Shown one piece after another: positions 7,926 through 16,740 of a stretch of DNA of 64,000 nt. The translations under genes were made by a program, and so were the position numbers. The stretch covers positions 1 to 64,000 of the forward strand of contig NZ_JAXMIH010000016.1 of NCBI RefSeq assembly GCF_034366625.1. The letters are read 5' to 3'. The stretch comes from Prosthecobacter sp. (GTDB lineage Bacteria > Verrucomicrobiota > Verrucomicrobiia > Verrucomicrobiales > Verrucomicrobiaceae). The notes under the pieces were generated by a model. It had not been told where the DNA came from, made no database searches, and saw nothing but the letters and a program-made list of their open reading frames with translations. The first letter of the stretch is position 1. Each line of letters starts with the position of its first letter.

Positions 7926-8516
7926 TTATTTCTTCAAAGGTGAATCTGCGGAGAGCGTGATGGGCTCGCCCTGCTTGTGCTTGCTGAGAATGAAAGCGAC
8001 GACTTCAACCACACGATTCAGGCCGAGCTGCGGCTCCCATGGCGGCATGCCCTTGGTGAGATCAGGCGCGCCTTTGCGGACAATGCTGAGAAGCTGCAAC
8101 GGATTGCCGCCGTGTTTCCATTCGGTGTCGTTGAGCGGCTGGCCAGGAAGCTTGACGCCGTTGATGTGTGCGGAGAGATCCGGCGCATGGCAAGCCACGC
8201 AGGTGGTGGCAAAGGTAGCGGCACCGGCCCCCACGATCTTGTCGTCCTGAGACATGGCCCAGAGCTTGTCGTCAGTGAGCTTTTCGAGCTCTTTGAGCTG
8301 GACGGCCTGGATGTTGGCGAGAGCCTTGTCCACCTGCTCCTCGCCGGATTCACCGAGGCTGAGCTGGTAGTAGGCCACCCAGGCGATCACAAACCACACC
8401 ATGGTGATGTACCAGGTGAAGAGCCACCAGTTCGGCAGTTTCTGATCGTACTCCTGAATGCCGTCATAGGTGTGGTCACGGAGAACGGGGCCGTTGTTGG
8501 GAGATTGGGGTGTCAT
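7926..8516 (-). CDS. ccoP: cbb3 oxidase subunit III, mono-heme CcoP
   Basis: A 196-residue subunit. The N-terminus has the CcoP signature (HTYDGIQEYD, LPNWW) followed by one membrane helix (about residues 31-50) and a single cytochrome c domain with CVACH at 106-110 and the axial-Met region GMPPWE near 166. Typical CcoP proteins have about 300 residues and two CxxCH hemes, so this one carries half the usual c-type domain content. The usual N-terminal DUF4405-like helix pair is also absent. Electrons would pass through this heme and that of CcoO to the CcoN active site. Gene order ccoNO-ccoQ-ccoP supports the call. Confidence 0.9.
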   Translation of the reverse strand: MTPQSPNNGPVLRDHTYDGIQEYDQKLPNWWLFTWYITMVWFVIAWVAYYQLSLGESGEEQVDKALANIQAVQLKELEKLTDDKLWAMSQDDKIVGAGAATFATTCVACHAPDLSAHINGVKLPGQPLNDTEWKHGGNPLQLLSIVRKGAPDLTKGMPPWEPQLGLNRVVEVVAFILSKHKQGEPITLSADSPLKK

Positions 8517-8546
8517 GTCGAAGGGCGGGGTTGAAAGTCGCGAAGA

Positions 8547-8702
8547 TCAGTCGTCCAAGGGAAGGCGGGACATTTTGGCGGCGCTGTCTTTGCGCAGACC
8601 GATGGCGCGCACGATGAAGATTAGGAACACTGCCGCCGTGACGCCAAAGGCGAGGTAGGGCACCCAATCGAGCGCGGAGTCGTAGATGATGCGTTTGTAC
8701 AT
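8547..8702 (-). CDS. ccoQ: cbb3 oxidase small subunit CcoQ (FixQ)
   Basis: A 51-codon frame beginning MYKRIIYDSALDWV, with one membrane helix (about residues 14-33) followed by a charged C-terminus (LRKDSAAKMS). Size, topology and position between ccoNO (18 bp upstream) and ccoP (30 bp downstream) match CcoQ, which stabilises the core complex. Sequence similarity in such short subunits is weak, so the call rests mainly on context. Confidence 0.75.
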   Translation of the reverse strand: MYKRIIYDSALDWVPYLAFGVTAAVFLIFIVRAIGLRKDSAAKMSRLPLDD

Positions 8703-8720
8703 GGTTTGCGGGGTGTTTGA

Positions 8721-11108
8721 TTATTTCGTGACGGAGGAGCTGCGGTAACCGTCAGGGATGCCGGGTTTCAGCGGGAACGGTATGCCTGCTGGTGTGCCTC
8801 TGAGTTTCCCCTCAAGATCTGGCACGTCGAATTTCCCGAGTTTCTGCAGGTAGGCGATGATGGCGACGATCTTCGTGTCCGGCAGGGCACCGCTGCGGCC
8901 CTGGGTCTCGAGATCCTTGACGATCTGGATGCCCTGCTCGACCGCCTTGGTCTTCACCTCGGTGTCGGTCATCGCTGGATAAGGAACGCCAAGCTGCGTC
9001 ATGACGGCGATCTTCTTCCACAGCGTCTTCTGGTCGAACTTCTCGGTGAAGAGATGCGTGTAGGGCGGCATGTTGGAGCCGACCGAGATCGAGCGCGGAT
9101 CCTTCATGTGGTCGTAATGCCAGCTATGTGGGTATTTGCCGCCTTCGCGGGCGAGATCGGGACCGGTGCGCTTCGATCCCCATTGGAAGGGATGATCGTA
9201 GATGCTCTCACCGAGGCGGCTGTAGTCACCGTAGCGCAGCACGTCCGGCAGCATGGTGCGGATCATTTGCGAGTGGCAGTTGTAACAACCTTCGCTGACG
9301 TAGATGTCACGTCCGGCGAGTTCGAGCGGCGTGTAGGGCTGCTGGATGCGGTCTTCGACGTTGGTGGCACGATTGACCATGACCGTGGGGATGATCTGGA
9401 TGAGACCGCCGAGAGCCACTGCCACAAAGGTGAGCACCGTGAAGGGCAGCCAGTTGTGCAGCAGGCTTTCATACCACTGCGACCAGCGGTTGTGACCCGT
9501 TTGAAACCGCTTCACCGCCAGCACAGCAAACACACCCGCGCAAACCAGCGCGGCGATGTCGGCACCGGGCGGCAGGAAGAGCCAGGCAAGCACCAGAAGG
9601 AGCCCGGCGAACATGCAGGCGATCGGATCATTGAGGAAGGTCTCCTTCAGGCTCATCGTGTCGCGCTGCGTGCGTTCGATGACGGCCACTTCGCGGGTCT
9701 CGTTCACCGGGCTGCCCTTGCGGATGGTCAGCCAGATGTTGACGCCCATGAGGATCATGCCCGCCAGGTAGAGGGAACCGCCGATGATGCGGAAGCCCAT
9801 CAAGAAGCGGATGGAGGTCAGCGTGTCGATGAAGTTCGGATAGACCAGCGCCAGACCGTCAGGCGTGGTGGCATTCAGCATGAGGCCCTGCATGATTCCT
9901 GACCACCACATCGCAGCGACATAAATCAGGATGCCGATGGTGCCGATCCAGAAGTGGAAGTTCGCCCAGCTCGTCGAGTACAGCTTCGCGCCGTAGAGCC
10001 TAGGCGTGAGCCAGTAGAACATGCCCGCGGCCATGAAGCCGTTCCAGCCCATCGCACCGGCATGCACATGGCCGATGGTCCAGTCCGAGTAATGCGAGAG
10101 CGCATTGACCGCACGGATGGAGAGCAGCGGCCCTTCAAAGGTGGACATGCCGTAAAACGTAACGGCGGCGACGAAGAACTTGATCACGGGATCGGTGCGC
10201 AGCTTGTCCCACGCGCCACGCAGCGTGAGAAGGCCGTTGAGCATGCCGCCCCAGCTCGGCGCCCACAGCATGAGGCTGAAAAACGTGCCCAGCATCTGCA
10301 GCCATTTCGGCAGCGCGGTATTCAGCAGGTGGTGCGGGCCGGCCCAGATGTAGATGAACACCAGCGACCAGAAGTGAACGATGGACAGACGGTAGGAATA
10401 CACCGGACGCTCCGCCGCCTTCGGCAGGAAGTAGTACATGATGCCCAGAATCGGCGTCGTGAGGAAGAAGGCCACGGCGTTGTGCCCGTACCACCACTGC
10501 ACCAGCCCGTTCTGCACCCCGGCAAAGATCGTGTAGCTGTGCGTCCAGCTCGTCGGGATCGACAGATGGTTCACGATGTAAAGCATCGCGATGGTGATGA
10601 TGGTGGCGATGTAGAACCACAGCGCCACGTAGAGGGAGGGCTCGTTGCGTTTCGCCAGCGTCCAGAAGAAGTTCACAGAAAAGACGACCCAGATCAGCGC
10701 CACGGCGATGTTGATCGGCCAGATCAGTTCGGCGTATTCCTGACCACGCGTGAGCCCCAGCGGCAGCGTGATCGCCGCCGCCACAATGATGAGCTGCCAG
10801 CCCCAGAAGTGGATGTTGGAGAGCATATCCGACGCCGTACGCGCCTTGCACAGACGCTGCGTCGAGTAGTAGATGCCAGCGAACATCATGTTCCCCACGA
10901 AGGCGAAGATCACCGCGTTCGTGTGCAGCGGACGCAGACGGCCAAAACTGAGCCAGGAGGCCAGATTGAGCTGATGGAAGTTCAACTGCGAGGCGATGAA
11001 GACGCCCGCCAGCATGCCCACGATGCCCCAGATGATGGAGGCAATCATGAAGCGCCGGACGGTGCGGTCATCGAACTCGATGGTGATCTTGGAGGCGTTG
11101 GTGGTCAT
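8721..11108 (-). CDS. ccoNO: fused cbb3 oxidase subunits I and II (CcoN-CcoO)
   Basis: A 795-residue fusion. Residues from about 20 to 480 are the twelve-helix heme-copper core CcoN (LRPLHTNAVIFAF, WYGHNAVAFFLT for the CuB/active-site region, GHVHAGAMGWNGF for the low- and high-spin heme histidines). A hydrophobic linker leads to CcoO, with a membrane anchor and the heme c motif EGCYNCHSQMIRTM near residue 607. The ATG at 11106-11108 (MTTNASKITIEF) is preferred over an upstream in-frame extension of low-complexity sequence that overlaps ccoS. NO fusions are known in several phyla. It reduces oxygen to water at low oxygen and pumps protons. Confidence 0.95.
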   Translation of the reverse strand: MTTNASKITIEFDDRTVRRFMIASIIWGIVGMLAGVFIASQLNFHQLNLASWLSFGRLRPLHTNAVIFAFVGNMMFAGIYYSTQRLCKARTASDMLSNIHFWGWQLIIVAAAITLPLGLTRGQEYAELIWPINIAVALIWVVFSVNFFWTLAKRNEPSLYVALWFYIATIITIAMLYIVNHLSIPTSWTHSYTIFAGVQNGLVQWWYGHNAVAFFLTTPILGIMYYFLPKAAERPVYSYRLSIVHFWSLVFIYIWAGPHHLLNTALPKWLQMLGTFFSLMLWAPSWGGMLNGLLTLRGAWDKLRTDPVIKFFVAAVTFYGMSTFEGPLLSIRAVNALSHYSDWTIGHVHAGAMGWNGFMAAGMFYWLTPRLYGAKLYSTSWANFHFWIGTIGILIYVAAMWWSGIMQGLMLNATTPDGLALVYPNFIDTLTSIRFLMGFRIIGGSLYLAGMILMGVNIWLTIRKGSPVNETREVAVIERTQRDTMSLKETFLNDPIACMFAGLLLVLAWLFLPPGADIAALVCAGVFAVLAVKRFQTGHNRWSQWYESLLHNWLPFTVLTFVAVALGGLIQIIPTVMVNRATNVEDRIQQPYTPLELAGRDIYVSEGCYNCHSQMIRTMLPDVLRYGDYSRLGESIYDHPFQWGSKRTGPDLAREGGKYPHSWHYDHMKDPRSISVGSNMPPYTHLFTEKFDQKTLWKKIAVMTQLGVPYPAMTDTEVKTKAVEQGIQIVKDLETQGRSGALPDTKIVAIIAYLQKLGKFDVPDLEGKLRGTPAGIPFPLKPGIPDGYRSSSVTK

Positions 11109-11127
11109 AGAGGGGGGCGAAGGGAAA

Positions 11128-11301
11128 TTAGGAAAGCGGAGTTTGGCGGCGGGAGGGAGCTGGAGCGCCGTCATCGAGCGGCAGCAGGGCGTCCTGCTCG
11201 ATGCTGCGGTCCCGCCTCTGCGAGCGCTCGGCAAAAAACAGCACCGCAAACAGCACGGCGAACGCGAGGCTCATGAAGATGGTGACAGCGAAGACTTCCA
11301 T
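11128..11301 (-). CDS. ccoS: cbb3 oxidase maturation protein CcoS (FixS)
   Basis: A 57-residue protein, MEVFAVTIFMSLAFAV at the start, one membrane helix (about residues 2-24), then a charged segment ending in DALLPLDD, which matches the CcoS ending PLDD or similar. CcoS is needed for cofactor insertion into CcoN. It is the first gene of the cco operon, 19 bp before ccoNO. The in-frame upstream extension is rejected because it removes the membrane helix from the N-terminus. The copper ATPase CcoI that usually precedes ccoS is not here. Confidence 0.75.
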   Translation of the reverse strand: MEVFAVTIFMSLAFAVLFAVLFFAERSQRRDRSIEQDALLPLDDGAPAPSRRQTPLS

Positions 11302-11365
11302 TGTTGGCGCAATAGAGCGCACCCCCGTTTTCCGTGCTCGGCATGCCTTGCTTGAAGCTGCCCGG

Positions 11366-11381
11366 ATTTTGCGGACAAAAT
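11366..11381. promoter_or_regulatory. perfect inverted repeat in the divergent cco promoter region
   Basis: ATTTTG-CGGA-CAAAAT, a 16-bp palindrome with a 4-bp spacer, lies in the 140 bp between ccoS (minus) and the PVC heme protein (plus), about 65 bp from one start and 60 bp from the other. The spacing resembles CRP/FNR-family operators but the half-site is not the FNR TTGAT. Confidence 0.4.
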
Positions 11382-11441
11382 TCGCATTCAACGCAAAGGA
11401 AGAGGAGTGCGCCGGACGTTGGTTTGCCTCTCTCCTGCGCC

Positions 11442-13898
11442 ATGCTCCGTCTCATCCGCACTTTTTTGCTTCTTACCTCCTCTTTGGGCCGCCTAGCAGC
11501 CGTCGAGATTCCTGAAAAACTACGGTACCAGCCCCTTCCTGAGACAGCCCGGCTTCAGGACGCTGAAGGCCACGACAATGGCGTGCGTTTTGTCGATCTG
11601 AATGGCGACGGCCACGAGGACATCGTGGTCTCCAATCCACACGAATACGGCGTCTTTCTCTTTGTGCCAAAAGAGCGGGCCAAGGCGAACCTGCAATGGG
11701 ACGAAGGCTGGTCGCAAGTGATGCGGGAGGGCAAGGCGGTCGACGCGAACAGCTTACCGCTGATCGTTGACGCGAATGGCCGCGATCTGGGCGTCACGTT
11801 TCGCGATGGCGCGATGTGGATCGAGGCAACGAAGCAGCGCATCCCCTTCTCTGAACTGCTCAAAGTGCCCGGACCCGCGCCAAGATCTCCGCAGGATTCA
11901 CTGAAGGCGATGAAGCTGAAGCCTGGCTTTGAAGCGATGCTGGTGGCGCACGAACCGCTCGTGCAAGACCCCGTGTTCATCAATTGGGATGCCAAAGGCC
12001 GCATGTGGGTCGTGGAAATGGGTGATTACCCCTTCGCGCCCGGTGAGAAAACCAAGGATGGCAGCATGGGGCAGGACAAAGTCTCTGACTTGCAGGCGGG
12101 CCGCGTCAAAATCCTCACGGACACGGATGGCGACGGTGTTTATGACAAGGCATCGCTGTTTCTCGACGGCCTGAAGCATCCCACCGGACTCGCGCCGTGG
12201 AAAAACGGGGTCATCATCGCCAACATCCCGGACATCTTCTTCGCCGAAGACACGGATGGCGATGGCAAGTGCGACAAACGTGAAACGTGGTTCTCCGGTT
12301 TCACCGCCGGCAATCCTCAGCACCTCGTGAACGGCTTCTGCTGGGGACTCGACGGCTGGTTCTATGGCGCAAATGGCGACAGCGGCGGCGACATCACTTG
12401 CGTGAAGACGGGCAAAATAAATGCGCTCGGCACGAATGACTTCCGCTTCGACCCGCGCACGGGCGAGTTCGCACTCGAAGGCGGTCGCAGCCAGTATGGC
12501 AAGTGGCGCGATGATTTCGGCAACTGGTTCGGCAACAACAACGCCACGATCGGCTGGCACTACTGGCTGCCGTTTCGTCATCTGGAACGCCATCCCGAAA
12601 TCGTGGCGAAGTCAGTGCGAGGCGATTTGAATGGCGAGAAGCGTGTTTTTCCGGCCAGTCCGCCGGTGCGGCGGTTCAATCAAGGCAGCGCGGTCAACAC
12701 GCTGACCTCCGGCTGCTCGCCCATGCCGTTTCGTGACACAACCTTCGGCGCTGATGGCGAAAACGTGATGTTCATCTGCGAACCGGCCAACAACCTCGTG
12801 CATCGCGAGGTTTTGAGCTACGATGGGGCTCACATTACCAGTAAACGTCATCCTGGCGACGCTGAGAGTGAGTTCATCGCCAGCGAGGACAATTGGTTCC
12901 GTCCCAGCATGGCCCGCACCGGCCCGGATGGCGCGCTTTACGTCGTGGACATGTACCGCCTCGTGCTGGAGCACCCGGAGTGGATTCCGGCGGAAATCGC
13001 GAAGGGATTGGATTTGCGAGGTGGTGAGGACAAAGGGCGGATTTATCGCATTGGGAGGACCGGGCCGCCTCAAGGCGGGACTACAGTGCCCGATCCGATC
13101 AAAGCGATGGCTTCAGCGAATGGCTGGATGCGTGACACAGCGCAGCGGTTGTTGATTGAGCGTGGTGATGCGGCTGCCGTCACTGAATTGAAGAATCTGC
13201 TCACCGCCGCGCCTGCGGTGAAAATCCAGGCGGCGTTCACGATTATGCAGCTCGGCGGCATGACATCGGATGAATTGCATGCGGCGATCCAACCTCTGGC
13301 CCCGCAGGTTCGTGCAGCGGCGCTCACAGCGACGGGGACTTCGTCCGACGATGTGTTTATCGAGGTGGAAAAGCCGTTGCTGAAGCAATCGCCGCAGAAA
13401 GCGCCCGCCGTGGCCGTGCTGCCCGTGATCACAAACAACAACCCGAACCGCCAGAAAGTCGTCGCCAAATACATCACTGAAGTCGTTAAACTTGGCGGCG
13501 ATGCGAAGCGCGGAGCCGCAGTCTTCCAGAAACTGTGCATGGTGTGCCACAAGGTGCGTGATCTGGGCATCGAAGTCGGCCCTGATCTGCTGACGGTGGT
13601 CACCAAGCCGCGTGAACAGCTGATCGAGGCCATTTTTGATCCGAACCGTGCCGTGGAGCAGCGCAACGCGGCCACGCAGGTGACCAAGAAGGACAAGACC
13701 ATGATCGTCGGCCAGCTTGCGTCCGAAACACCAGGAAACATCACGATCCGCATGCCCGGTGGTGCTGAAATGGTCGTGCTGCGCTCGGATATTCAGGATA
13801 TGAAGACGCTGACGACCTCAATCATGCCCGAGGGTCTCGAAAGCGTGCTCACCATGCAAGATGTGGCCGATGTGCTGACCTTCATCGGCAGCAAATAG
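11442..13898 (+). CDS. PVC-type secreted dehydrogenase with C-terminal heme c domain
   Basis: An 818-residue secreted protein; the ATG at 11442 gives a signal peptide (MLRLIRTFLLLTSSLG). An FG-GAP/VCBS-like segment (DLNGDGHEDIVVSN) leads into a glucose/sorbosone-dehydrogenase-like propeller (about residues 130-540; FINWDAKGRMWVVEMGDYP, DTDGDGVYDKA), helical HEAT-like repeats (about 560-680) and a cytochrome c domain with CMVCHKVRD near residue 698. This is the Planctomycetes/Verrucomicrobia family described as PVC-type heme-binding CxxCH protein. The likely role is periplasmic oxidation of a sugar or alcohol with electron transfer through the heme; the substrate is unknown. It is divergent from the cco operon. 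Confidence 0.88.
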   Translation: MLRLIRTFLLLTSSLGRLAAVEIPEKLRYQPLPETARLQDAEGHDNGVRFVDLNGDGHEDIVVSNPHEYGVFLFVPKERAKANLQWDEGWSQVMREGKAVDANSLPLIVDANGRDLGVTFRDGAMWIEATKQRIPFSELLKVPGPAPRSPQDSLKAMKLKPGFEAMLVAHEPLVQDPVFINWDAKGRMWVVEMGDYPFAPGEKTKDGSMGQDKVSDLQAGRVKILTDTDGDGVYDKASLFLDGLKHPTGLAPWKNGVIIANIPDIFFAEDTDGDGKCDKRETWFSGFTAGNPQHLVNGFCWGLDGWFYGANGDSGGDITCVKTGKINALGTNDFRFDPRTGEFALEGGRSQYGKWRDDFGNWFGNNNATIGWHYWLPFRHLERHPEIVAKSVRGDLNGEKRVFPASPPVRRFNQGSAVNTLTSGCSPMPFRDTTFGADGENVMFICEPANNLVHREVLSYDGAHITSKRHPGDAESEFIASEDNWFRPSMARTGPDGALYVVDMYRLVLEHPEWIPAEIAKGLDLRGGEDKGRIYRIGRTGPPQGGTTVPDPIKAMASANGWMRDTAQRLLIERGDAAAVTELKNLLTAAPAVKIQAAFTIMQLGGMTSDELHAAIQPLAPQVRAAALTATGTSSDDVFIEVEKPLLKQSPQKAPAVAVLPVITNNNPNRQKVVAKYITEVVKLGGDAKRGAAVFQKLCMVCHKVRDLGIEVGPDLLTVVTKPREQLIEAIFDPNRAVEQRNAATQVTKKDKTMIVGQLASETPGNITIRMPGGAEMVVLRSDIQDMKTLTTSIMPEGLESVLTMQDVADVLTFIGSK

Positions 13899-13936
13899 GC
13901 GTGACAGGCATGGCTATGGTTGGGTAAGCTTCCGTC

Positions 13937-14563
13937 ATGAAGCATTCCCTGCTGCTGTCGATTTACATTCTCCTCACCGGCTGTGCCTCCTCCGGCCCCA
14001 TCACCAGTTACACGCCCAAACAAGGTGACATCGTGTTTCAATCACTGCCGCACATTCCGGTCATCGATGCCATCGAAGGCTGCACGCACTCACCTTACTC
14101 GCATTGCGGCATCGTGGTGAAGCAAGACGGTGTCTGGCATGTGCTGGAGGCAATCGGACCGGTGAGGGTGACACGACTGGACCGCTGGATCGGCCAAGGA
14201 CGCGAAGAGGCGTTCGCAGTCTGCCGTTTGAAGGCCGACTTTCAGCCGAAGGTGGCGGCAATGATCACCGCGGCGGAAAAATTCATCGGGTTGCCGTATG
14301 ACATCCAGTATGAGCTGGATGATGAGAAGATTTACTGCTCCGAGCTGATCTACAAAGGCTTCAAAGAAGCCAGCGGGAAGAGCTTGGGCAAGACGGTCAA
14401 ACTCGGCGACTTGGACTGGCGTCCGCATGAGCAGGTCATCCGCGCCATCGCGGGAGATCCGATTCCGCTGGAGCGTGAAATGATCACGCCCCGTGATCTG
14501 GCAAAGGCGGAGCAATTGGAGGATGTGCTGCCATTGGAGAAGCACATCGTCTCATCAAGGTGA
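13937..14563 (+). CDS. YiiX-like papain-fold (permuted NlpC/P60) lipoprotein
   Basis: A 208-residue lipoprotein: the signal peptide ends in the lipobox LTGC. The body matches the YiiX/YebB group of permuted NlpC/P60 hydrolases, with GDIVFQSL at the domain start, the histidine motif SPYSHCGIVV (about residue 56) and the cysteine motif YCSELIYKGF (about residue 135). Such enzymes cleave amide or ester bonds in peptidoglycan or lipid-linked substrates; the substrate here is unknown. It follows the heme dehydrogenase by 38 bp on the same strand and converges on the esterase with a 6-bp gap. Confidence 0.82.
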   Translation: MKHSLLLSIYILLTGCASSGPITSYTPKQGDIVFQSLPHIPVIDAIEGCTHSPYSHCGIVVKQDGVWHVLEAIGPVRVTRLDRWIGQGREEAFAVCRLKADFQPKVAAMITAAEKFIGLPYDIQYELDDEKIYCSELIYKGFKEASGKSLGKTVKLGDLDWRPHEQVIRAIAGDPIPLEREMITPRDLAKAEQLEDVLPLEKHIVSSR

Positions 14564-14569
14564 TGCGGA

Positions 14570-15790
14570 TCACTTCACATCGCGCCACAGCCAACGCAGT
14601 GCCTCAGGCAGGTTCGGGGCCATGCCTTTGCTGCCGTGGAAGCACTGGGTCCAGTCGATGCAGAAGTCGTAGTTCATGTATTTGAGCGACGCGGCCATCA
14701 TCTTGTTGGCGAGAGGCCAGTTGCCGAATTTGTTGTCGAGATCGTTTTCGCCATCGAGCAGATAAACGCGGACGGGTTTGCGCTCGGTGATGCGCACCAG
14801 ATACGGGTAGTGATTTCCGCCGCGAATATCGACGAAAGTGCCGACCCAGCAGAGCACCTTGCGGAACTTGTCCGGCCTCTCCCACGCGACGGTGAAGGAG
14901 CAGATGCCGCCGGAAGATCCGCCGGCGATGGCCCAGGCCTCGGGCTGAGATCGGAACTTGGTCTGATAACGCTTTTCGACCTCAGGCAGGATTTCATCAA
15001 TGAGGAAGCGGGCGTAGGCATCACCCAGGGAGTCGTACTCGAAACTGCGGTTCCCGGCTTTTTCACCCCGCTTCTGCTTGGGCTTGCGACCTGGGTCGAT
15101 GAAGACGCCGACGGTGCGTGGCATCTCCTTTTTGTGGATGAGATTGTCGAAGACGACGGAAGCGCGCATGGGACCATTGGGATCAACATGGCGGGAGCCG
15201 TCCTGCCAGACCATGAGGCAGGTTTCCTCGCCGGGTTTGAAGTCTGCGGGCAAATACACCGTGACATCGCGCACGGTTTCGAGAAAGACCTTGCTCGTTG
15301 TCCATTCAAACTTCTCCAGCCTGCCCTGCGGCACGTTTTTCTGTGGCTGGCTGTCGGCGGTGTAATCGAAATGCTCCACATGCACGGTGCCTGCGAGGCG
15401 CGGCATGCCTTCGGATTCGACGCGGTAGCCGAACTCGGTGAAGTTCGGCATGTCTGCCACGAGCACTTGGAGGCCATCCCCACCAAGCGCGATCATTTCG
15501 CCAATCAGAGCGCCATCCTGCTGCACGACACGGGCAGGCTTGGGGTCGATGACGGCCCAGGCGACAGTGGTGGCCTCGATCTTCGCTCCGGCCCTGCCCT
15601 GCGTGAGATTGTTGATGCCAAAGAGGCGCACGACTTTGTCATGCAGCGCTTTTTCCTCCGCAGGCTGGGTTGCTGTCATCAAGGCCGCCGCAATTTGGCG
15701 CGGCGTGACGGTCGGTTGCGCTCCTGGTTTGTTCTGGGCCTGGCTGAAACTGGCAGTGAGCAGGAGGCTCAGAAAGAGGACGGCACGCAT
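14570..15790 (-). CDS. secreted enterochelin-esterase-like hydrolase
   Basis: A 406-residue protein starting at the ATG at 15788-15790, with signal peptide MRAVLFLSLLLTASFSQA. From about residue 170 it has the alpha/beta-hydrolase fold of the esterase D/IroE group: DVTVYLPADFKPG, the nucleophile elbow GGSSGG (about residue 302), the acid region LLDGENDLDN and a late His (QCFHGSKG). Residues 30-165 form an N-terminal domain of unknown role. The likely reaction is hydrolysis of carboxyl esters, for example from sugars or siderophores (inference). Upstream in-frame codons are low-complexity and excluded. Confidence 0.8.
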   Translation of the reverse strand: MRAVLFLSLLLTASFSQAQNKPGAQPTVTPRQIAAALMTATQPAEEKALHDKVVRLFGINNLTQGRAGAKIEATTVAWAVIDPKPARVVQQDGALIGEMIALGGDGLQVLVADMPNFTEFGYRVESEGMPRLAGTVHVEHFDYTADSQPQKNVPQGRLEKFEWTTSKVFLETVRDVTVYLPADFKPGEETCLMVWQDGSRHVDPNGPMRASVVFDNLIHKKEMPRTVGVFIDPGRKPKQKRGEKAGNRSFEYDSLGDAYARFLIDEILPEVEKRYQTKFRSQPEAWAIAGGSSGGICSFTVAWERPDKFRKVLCWVGTFVDIRGGNHYPYLVRITERKPVRVYLLDGENDLDNKFGNWPLANKMMAASLKYMNYDFCIDWTQCFHGSKGMAPNLPEALRWLWRDVK

Positions 15791-15852
15791 GTGTGCGTTT
15801 TCTAACGACGCACATACTGCGGAATATCGCCCTATTTCCCTATCGCGCCGAT

Positions 15853-16566
15853 TTACAGTGACGCGGTGACGGGATGTTTGCCCTCTGGCAGTCCCGCGGT
15901 GCGCAGACGAGCCTCTATGCCCTCCATCATGGAGCGGACGTGCTTCCACTTCGTGCGGTCGCGCATGAGCTGCATGCTGCGCTCGTAGGATCCCCATTGA
16001 ATGACCTCGATATCCACATGGCGCACGCCCCAGTCATTCATCATGGACTGGCTGGGTTTGTAGAGATCGATGGTACCGGTGCCAACGAGTGCGCTACCGT
16101 AATCATCGACTTCGTAAACCACATTGGGCTGACCGGCGATGCGGAACTTCGTGCCCACAGGGAAACGCGACCAATCGGCGGCTGCGCTGCGCACGCTGCC
16201 GAACTTCAAATTCGTGCCGATGGCATTCTTCACGCCGTAGATGATGTGATCGCTTTCATCATGCGTGTAGGCCGTGGTACGCACGCGCATCTGAGAATTG
16301 CGATGCAAATTCGAGGCGATCATCAGCGGCGGCTTGGGGGCTTCGAACACAAAGGTGTAGCTTTTGATCTCGCTCGGGCGGAACGGGATGTTCGTCGCGA
16401 GTGCTTTACGCACCTCGTATTGCTTCCCTGTTTCGAGGGGAGCGGCATTTTTCTGTCGCATTTCCTTCCAGTAGGTGAGCAGCGGTTGCTTGGGCAGAGC
16501 GCAGGAAGAAAGAGTGGTCGCAAGGGCGACACACAGGCCAGATGTGATCAAACGTGAGTTGTACAT
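15853..16566 (-). CDS. 3D-domain (RlpA/MltA-like barrel) lipoprotein
   Basis: A 237-residue protein with signal peptide and lipobox-like LSSC. The central part (about residues 90-185) has the 3D-domain pattern: RVRTTAYTHDES, GTNLKFGSVRSAAADW, FPVGTKFRIAG, VDDYGSALVGTGTIDLY. This double-psi barrel occurs in MltA-type lytic transglycosylases and Rpf-like cell-wall proteins and carries conserved Asp residues (two in the VDDYG and DLY segments). A murein-remodelling role is likely but no separate catalytic or binding domain is visible. It is preceded by a strongly AT-rich 100 bp. Confidence 0.78.
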   Translation of the reverse strand: MYNSRLITSGLCVALATTLSSCALPKQPLLTYWKEMRQKNAAPLETGKQYEVRKALATNIPFRPSEIKSYTFVFEAPKPPLMIASNLHRNSQMRVRTTAYTHDESDHIIYGVKNAIGTNLKFGSVRSAAADWSRFPVGTKFRIAGQPNVVYEVDDYGSALVGTGTIDLYKPSQSMMNDWGVRHVDIEVIQWGSYERSMQLMRDRTKWKHVRSMMEGIEARLRTAGLPEGKHPVTASL

Positions 16567-16740
16567 GGCTGGATTTTTTTGGATTTACGAAAACATTACC
16601 GTAATTTTCATACATCCTCAATATAAAAAACATAATTTATAGACTTTTAAAGATTAATAAATTTAAATAATCATAGCCACTGCAGCAAGATTGGCTGATA
16701 AGGTTTGAGCTTCCAGCCTCCAAGCTTGCCCATCCGGCGA
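16567..16740. promoter_or_regulatory. AT-rich intergenic region, probable promoter of the 3D lipoprotein
   Basis: 174 bp between the 3D lipoprotein start and the rarA stop. Bases from about 16570 to 16675 are mostly A and T, unlike the GC-rich surroundings, with candidate minus-strand boxes such as TATAAA and TATATT. No reading frame or hairpin stands out. Exact promoter elements cannot be fixed by eye. Confidence 0.4.

Noticed and set aside
11302-11441. An FNR/FixK box for the cco operon
   Set aside because: No TTGAT-N4-ATCAA match is visible on either strand; only the different palindrome at 11366-11381 was found.
16406-16633. Short minus-strand frame across the AT-rich region
   Set aside because: It overlaps the lipoprotein start in another frame and has no coding features.
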